A DNA stretch of 44,845 nucleotides, taken from contig PBAO01000060.1 in assembly GCA_002715985.1 (NCBI GenBank), positions 1 through 44,845 on the forward strand, in the 5' to 3' direction. This stretch comes from Lysobacterales bacterium. GTDB taxonomy: Bacteria > Pseudomonadota > Gammaproteobacteria > Nevskiales > Salinisphaeraceae. The notes beneath the pieces are model-generated. The model saw only the letters and a program-made list of their open reading frames with translations, had not been told where the DNA came from and ran no database searches. The position numbers were made by a program, and so were the translations under genes. Below, in pieces: positions 41,004 through 44,845 of this stretch (positions within the stretch are counted from its first letter, which is position 1; each line of letters begins with the position of its first letter).

Positions 41004-41354
41004 ATGATCGCCTCGATCGCCGCGCTGCTGGTGCTGCAGCTTATCGGCACCATCATCATCCGTCTCACCGGATTGGCGTTTCCCGGTCCCGTGGTGGGCA
41101 TGCTGATACTGTTCGCCTACCTGCTCTGGCGCGGCGCCACGCCGCAGGCGTTCGAAACCACCACGCGCGCGCTGCTGCGCAATCTGGCGCTTCTGTTCGT
41201 GCCCGCCGGTGTCGGCGTCGTGACGTATCTGAAAGCCGTGGCCGATCAATGGCTTGCGTTGTCGATCACATTGATCGCCAGCGCCACCATTTCGATCGTG
41301 GTGACCGGGTTCGTGCTGCACTTTCTGATGCCGCGCGCCGAGCGCCGAGGATAA
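41004..41354 (+). CDS. lrgA: LrgA/CidA-family holin-like protein
   Basis: The 116-residue product has four membrane helices. Typical CidA/LrgA motifs are GLAFPGPVVGMLILF near residues 23-37 and LALLFVPAGVGVVTYL near 61-76. Such proteins act like holins or antiholins in cell-wall turnover, programmed lysis or small-acid transport, together with LrgB. Its stop lies 2 bp before the lrgB start, so the pair is one transcript. The name LrgA rather than CidA is by convention only. Confidence 0.88.
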   Translation: MIASIAALLVLQLIGTIIIRLTGLAFPGPVVGMLILFAYLLWRGATPQAFETTTRALLRNLALLFVPAGVGVVTYLKAVADQWLALSITLIASATISIVVTGFVLHFLMPRAERRG

Positions 41355-41356
41355 CC

Positions 41357-42076
41357 ATGCATTCGCTCGCCGAAATCTGGGTCTATCTCGAAGAGCAGCC
41401 CCTGCTTTGGCTGACGATCACCGTCGGCATATTCTGGCTGTGCCAGCAGCTCTATCGCGCGGCCCACGAGTTTCCGTTGTTGAATCCGGTGCTTGTCAGC
41501 GTGATCGCGATTGTGATCCTGTTGCTGGCCACCGGCACGCCCTACGATGAATATTTCGACGGTGCGCAGTTCATCAGCTTCCTGCTCGGGCCGGCCACGG
41601 TCGCTCTGGCGGTGCCGCTGGCCGCTGAAGCGGCCACGCTCAAGCGTTTGTGGTTGCCGATCACCATCGCATTGAGTGTGGGCTCACTGACCGCGATCCT
41701 GTCGGCGCTGGCCATCGGCATGGCCCTTGGCCTGCACGGCGAAATGCTCGTCTCCATGCTGCCCAAATCGGTGACCACGCCGATCGCCATGGGCATTTCC
41801 GACCAGATCGGAGGCAGCCCGAGCCTGACGGCGGTATTCGTTATTCTGACCGGCATCGTGGGGGCGGCCACGGGCATACCGCTGCTCAAGGCTCTGGGCC
41901 TGCGCGACCCGGTGGCCAAGGGCTTTGCCCTCGGCGTGGGCTCACACGGCATCGGCACCGCCCGGGCCTTCGAGCATAGCGATCGGGCCGGTGCGTTTTC
42001 GGGCCTGGCGATGGGCCTGAACGGGGCCCTGACCGCGATTCTGATCCCGATCGTTGTCTGGCTGTTCGGGCTATAG
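41357..42076 (+). CDS. lrgB: LrgB-family membrane protein
   Basis: From ATG 41357 the product is 239 residues with about seven membrane helices. Family motifs: NPVLVSVIAIVILLLATGTP, FLLGPATVALAVPLAAE, LPKSVTTPIAMGISDQIGGS and GFALGVGSHGIGTARAFEHS. LrgB works with LrgA in murein-hydrolase control, or, in plants and some bacteria, in glycolate/pyruvate export. No other gene follows in the operon: the next start is 95 bp away with a different role. Confidence 0.9.
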   Translation: MHSLAEIWVYLEEQPLLWLTITVGIFWLCQQLYRAAHEFPLLNPVLVSVIAIVILLLATGTPYDEYFDGAQFISFLLGPATVALAVPLAAEAATLKRLWLPITIALSVGSLTAILSALAIGMALGLHGEMLVSMLPKSVTTPIAMGISDQIGGSPSLTAVFVILTGIVGAATGIPLLKALGLRDPVAKGFALGVGSHGIGTARAFEHSDRAGAFSGLAMGLNGALTAILIPIVVWLFGL

Positions 42077-42170
42077 CGCCCGGGAACGCACCAACGCCTG
42101 ACAAACGGTTGATCCATGCACCTTGCGGCTCTATGTTCGATGCATTGCTTTCAACTCGCGCATTGAATTC

Positions 42171-42575
42171 ATGGCCATGGACGATCTCGACAGCTGGATG
42201 TGGGCCGAGGCAGTGGCCCGCCAGGAGCGGGCTGATCGCTTGCAGAAACAGTTCTTCAAGCGGGCGACCCCGCGGCCGCGACGTCAGTGGGAGCCACCGG
42301 TTGATCTGTTCGAAACCCAGGATGCGCTCTACGTGATCGTGGCCCTGCCGGGCGTCTCCGACGCGACGCTGAGCGAACTGGAAGTCCGCGGCGATACCTT
42401 GTTCGTCGCCGGCGACCGGCGGGTGCCCACGCCCGGTCAGGAAGCGGTGCTGCACCGGCTGGAGATTCCGCACGGTCATTTCGAGCGGGCCGTGGCTCTG
42501 CCCTGGCCACGGCTGGCCATCGCCGGCCATGAACTCAAGGACGGCTGTCTGTACCTGACCCTGTCCAAGCGCTAA
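42171..42575 (+). CDS. Small heat-shock protein, Hsp20/alpha-crystallin family
   Basis: From ATG 42171 the product is 134 residues (MAMDDLDSWMWAEAVARQER); ATG 42177 is an alternative. The crystallin domain spans about 40-130 with PPVDLFETQDALYVIVALPG, VEVRGDTLFVAGDR-like strands and HRLEIPHGHFERAVALP. It acts as an ATP-independent holdase for unfolding proteins. It lies 14 bp before lon, so chaperone and protease are probably co-expressed under heat or protein stress. No heat-shock promoter could be identified in the upstream 95 bp. The last residues (KDGCLYLTLSKR) contain the typical LTL motif rather than IxI. Confidence 0.88.
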   Translation: MAMDDLDSWMWAEAVARQERADRLQKQFFKRATPRPRRQWEPPVDLFETQDALYVIVALPGVSDATLSELEVRGDTLFVAGDRRVPTPGQEAVLHRLEIPHGHFERAVALPWPRLAIAGHELKDGCLYLTLSKR

Positions 42576-42589
42576 ATTTCGAGTATTCC

Positions 42590-44845
42590 ATGAGCGAACA
42601 AGACACCAACGCACGCGTCGACGACGTTGCACGCCCCGAGCCGGGCGAGACCATCGAAGGCCCGAGCACGACGCTGGTCTACAACCGCCAGCAGGCCCCG
42701 CGCCCGGAAACCATCCGGGTGCTCCCCATGACCGAGACGGTGATGTTTCCCGAGCTGGTCATGCCCGTGGTGCTCAACCGCCAGACCAATATCAATACGG
42801 CCCAGCGGGCCATGCACGCCGACGAGCCGGTCGGTCTGCTGCTGGGAGACGGCGAGAGTTCGGACACGAACAGCCGCGACGGGCTGCATCGCACGGGCAC
42901 CGTGGTGAACATTCTGCGTTATGTCACCGGTAACGACGGTGCACATCATCTGGTCTGCCAGGGCGTGTCGCGTTTCAAGGTGCGCGAGTTCATCGAAGAC
43001 GAAAACGGCACGCTGAGTGCCAAGATCACATGGATCGACGAGCCCACCTCCGAAGGCGACAAACAGATCGATGCCCGCATGTCGAACCTGCGCGCGCGAG
43101 CGCTGGAGGCCATCGAATTGATGGATCAGCCCTCGCGCGAGCTGGCCAATGCGATCCGCTCGATCGAATCGGCCGCGCTACTGGCCGACGCCACGGCCGG
43201 CTATCTCGGCCTCAAGGCCAAGGAGAAACAACAGATACTGGAAACCGTGGCACTGGACGCCCGCCTGGAGCTGGTTCAGTCGTTCATGGATTACCGGCTT
43301 GAGGTGATGCGCCTGTCGCAAGACATCAACAAGCAGACCCAGGATCGGATGTCCGAGCATCAGCGCAAGGCCATGCTGCGCGAGCAGATGCGCTCGATCC
43401 AGCGTGAACTGGGCGAGGATGACAGCGTGGCCGAGGAGGCCGAGCGCCTGCGCGAGGCCCTGGACAAGGCACAACTGCCCGAAGACGCCGCGGAGCAGAC
43501 CTCGCGCGAGTTGAAGCGTCTCGAGCGCATGTCCGAATCCTCGGCCGAGTACTCGATGGTACGCACCTATCTCGAGCTCATGGCCGAGCTGCCCTGGGAA
43601 CGTCTGTCCACCGACGCCATCGATATCAAGCAATCGCGCGAGATTCTGGACGAGGACCACTATGGCCTCGACAAGATCAAGCGCCGTATCCTCGAGCATC
43701 TGGCGGTGCACAAGCTCAACCCCGAGGGCAAGGCCCCGATTCTGTGTTTCGTCGGCCCGCCGGGCGTGGGCAAGACATCGCTGGGCCGATCGATCGCCCG
43801 ATCGATGAATCGCGAATTCGTGCGGGCAGCACTGGGGGGTGTACACGACGAATCCGAGATTCGTGGCCACCGGCGTACCTATGTCGGCGCCATGCCGGGC
43901 TCGATCATCAGCCAGATCAAGAAAGCCGGCACGCGCAATCCGGTGTTCATGCTCGACGAGATGGACAAGCTGGGCAGCTCGGCCCACGGCGATCCGGCCT
44001 CGGCCCTGCTCGAGGTGCTGGATCCGTCGCAGAATGACACCTTCAACGACCACTATCTGGGCACGCCGTTCGATCTGTCGAAGGTCATGTTCATTGCCAC
44101 AGCCAACGTGCTGGACACCATTCCCGGCCCGCTGCGGGATCGTATGGAAGTGATCGAGGTGCCCGGCTACACGCGCGAGGAAAAGAAACAGATCGCCAAG
44201 CGGTATCTCGTGGACCGTCAGCTCGAACAGTCGGGCGTAACCCGCGAACAGGTCGATATTTCCGATGCCGCGCTGGATACGATCATCGCCGGCTATACCC
44301 GCGAAGCGGGCCTGCGCAACTTCGAGCGCCAGATCGGCGCCATCGCCCGGCACGCCGCGGTCAAGATCGCCGAGGGCGAGCCCGGCCCGGGGCTGATCGA
44401 GCCCGATGACCTCAAGGCCATCATCGGCGCCAAGCGCATGGATGACGAAGTCGCCCTGCGTACGAGCGTGGCCGGCGTGGTCACCGGCCTGGCATGGACG
44501 CCGGCCGGAGGCGACATCCTGTTTGTGGAGGCCTCGCGTTCACCCGGCAACGGCAAGCTGACCATCACCGGCCAGCTGGGCGATGTCATGCGTGAATCCG
44601 CCCAGGCCGCTCTGTCGCTGGTCAAGGCACGAGCAGAAACACTGGGCATCGAGCAAGAGCGATTGGACAAGTCGGATATCCATATCCACGTGCCCGCAGG
44701 GGCGATCAAGAAAGACGGCCCCAGTGCCGGCGCGGCACTCTATACCGCGCTGGTGTCACTGCTGACCGATCGCAAGGTGAAAAACGACGTCGCCATGACC
44801 GGCGAAATCAGCCTGCGCGGGCAAGTGCTGCCTATCGGTGGCGTG
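42590..44845 (+). CDS. lon: ATP-dependent protease Lon (partial, runs off the right edge)
   Basis: From ATG 42590 the frame is open to the window end, 752 codons. The N-terminal substrate domain (VLPMTETVMFPELVMPVVLN) covers about 40-240 and a coiled coil about 240-330. The AAA domain has Walker A GPPGVGKTSLGRS (near 386-398), Walker B VFMLDEMDK and RNFERQIGAIARHA as sensor-2 helix. The protease domain shows KKDGPSAGAALYTALVS with the catalytic Ser; the partner Lys lies beyond the edge. Lon degrades damaged and regulatory proteins. The N-terminal 35 residues are a variable acidic extension. It follows hsp20 directly. Confidence 0.97.
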   Translation, partial: MSEQDTNARVDDVARPEPGETIEGPSTTLVYNRQQAPRPETIRVLPMTETVMFPELVMPVVLNRQTNINTAQRAMHADEPVGLLLGDGESSDTNSRDGLHRTGTVVNILRYVTGNDGAHHLVCQGVSRFKVREFIEDENGTLSAKITWIDEPTSEGDKQIDARMSNLRARALEAIELMDQPSRELANAIRSIESAALLADATAGYLGLKAKEKQQILETVALDARLELVQSFMDYRLEVMRLSQDINKQTQDRMSEHQRKAMLREQMRSIQRELGEDDSVAEEAERLREALDKAQLPEDAAEQTSRELKRLERMSESSAEYSMVRTYLELMAELPWERLSTDAIDIKQSREILDEDHYGLDKIKRRILEHLAVHKLNPEGKAPILCFVGPPGVGKTSLGRSIARSMNREFVRAALGGVHDESEIRGHRRTYVGAMPGSIISQIKKAGTRNPVFMLDEMDKLGSSAHGDPASALLEVLDPSQNDTFNDHYLGTPFDLSKVMFIATANVLDTIPGPLRDRMEVIEVPGYTREEKKQIAKRYLVDRQLEQSGVTREQVDISDAALDTIIAGYTREAGLRNFERQIGAIARHAAVKIAEGEPGPGLIEPDDLKAIIGAKRMDDEVALRTSVAGVVTGLAWTPAGGDILFVEASRSPGNGKLTITGQLGDVMRESAQAALSLVKARAETLGIEQERLDKSDIHIHVPAGAIKKDGPSAGAALYTALVSLLTDRKVKNDVAMTGEISLRGQVLPIGGV

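Overview
The window comes from a GC-rich gammaproteobacterial chromosome. The complete general secretory (type II secretion) operon with GspA/GspB, the Cfa, Lon and LrgAB types and the Shine-Dalgarno/start usage all fit. Gene order and codon habit suggest a halotolerant Salinisphaera-like lineage, but that is inference from memory, not a search.

Layout. (1) Positions 1-10340 are accessory DNA. A tyrosine integrase (8904-10214, minus) lies beside a 21-bp remnant that reads as the 3' end of tRNA-Asn (10318-10338). A 12-bp copy of its terminal bases occurs at 429-440, and an 18/20 matching repeat lies just inside each end (502-521; 10237-10256). I read 429-10339 as one integrative element inserted at a tRNA-Asn 3' end. 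The partial phage gene at 1-360 would then belong to a neighbouring element. Cargo: a lipoprotein, two tandem Rha-like genes (the second truncated), a YegP-like mini-gene, a serine recombinase, an HNH-like protein, an FDXHR-type zinc-finger protein, small unknown proteins and two long helical proteins reminiscent of phage ejection proteins. No capsid, terminase large subunit or replicase is visible. About 1.8 kb around the serine recombinase and the downstream minus-strand gene is non-coding and rich in inverted and direct repeats.

(2) 10394-25676 is the type II secretion locus: gspA-gspB-DUF2845 on the minus strand, divergent from gspC-D-E-F-G-H-I-J-K-L-M-N on the plus strand. Most genes overlap by ATGA. 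A sodium:solute symporter gene is translationally coupled to gspN. The prepilin peptidase (GspO) is not in the window.

(3) 27135-34724 holds cfa and then seven genes that look like an undescribed small-molecule pathway: MDR oxidoreductase, PTPS-like enzyme with an altered zinc site, GT4 glycosyltransferase, SAM methyltransferase, RibD-type reductase, GTP cyclohydrolase II fused to a degenerate N-terminal domain, and a creatininase-family amidohydrolase. My hypothesis is that GTP is turned into a reduced, glycosylated and methylated pyrimidine or pterin.

(4) 34802-37096: a CPA1 Na+/H+ antiporter gene is tightly bracketed by two about 290-bp MITE-like repeats in inverted orientation.

(5) 37131-44845: flavin-reductase-like protein, MliC-type lysozyme-inhibitor lipoprotein, divergent Nramp-family transporter, M42 aminopeptidase, LrgA/LrgB pair, Hsp20 and the first 752 codons of lon.
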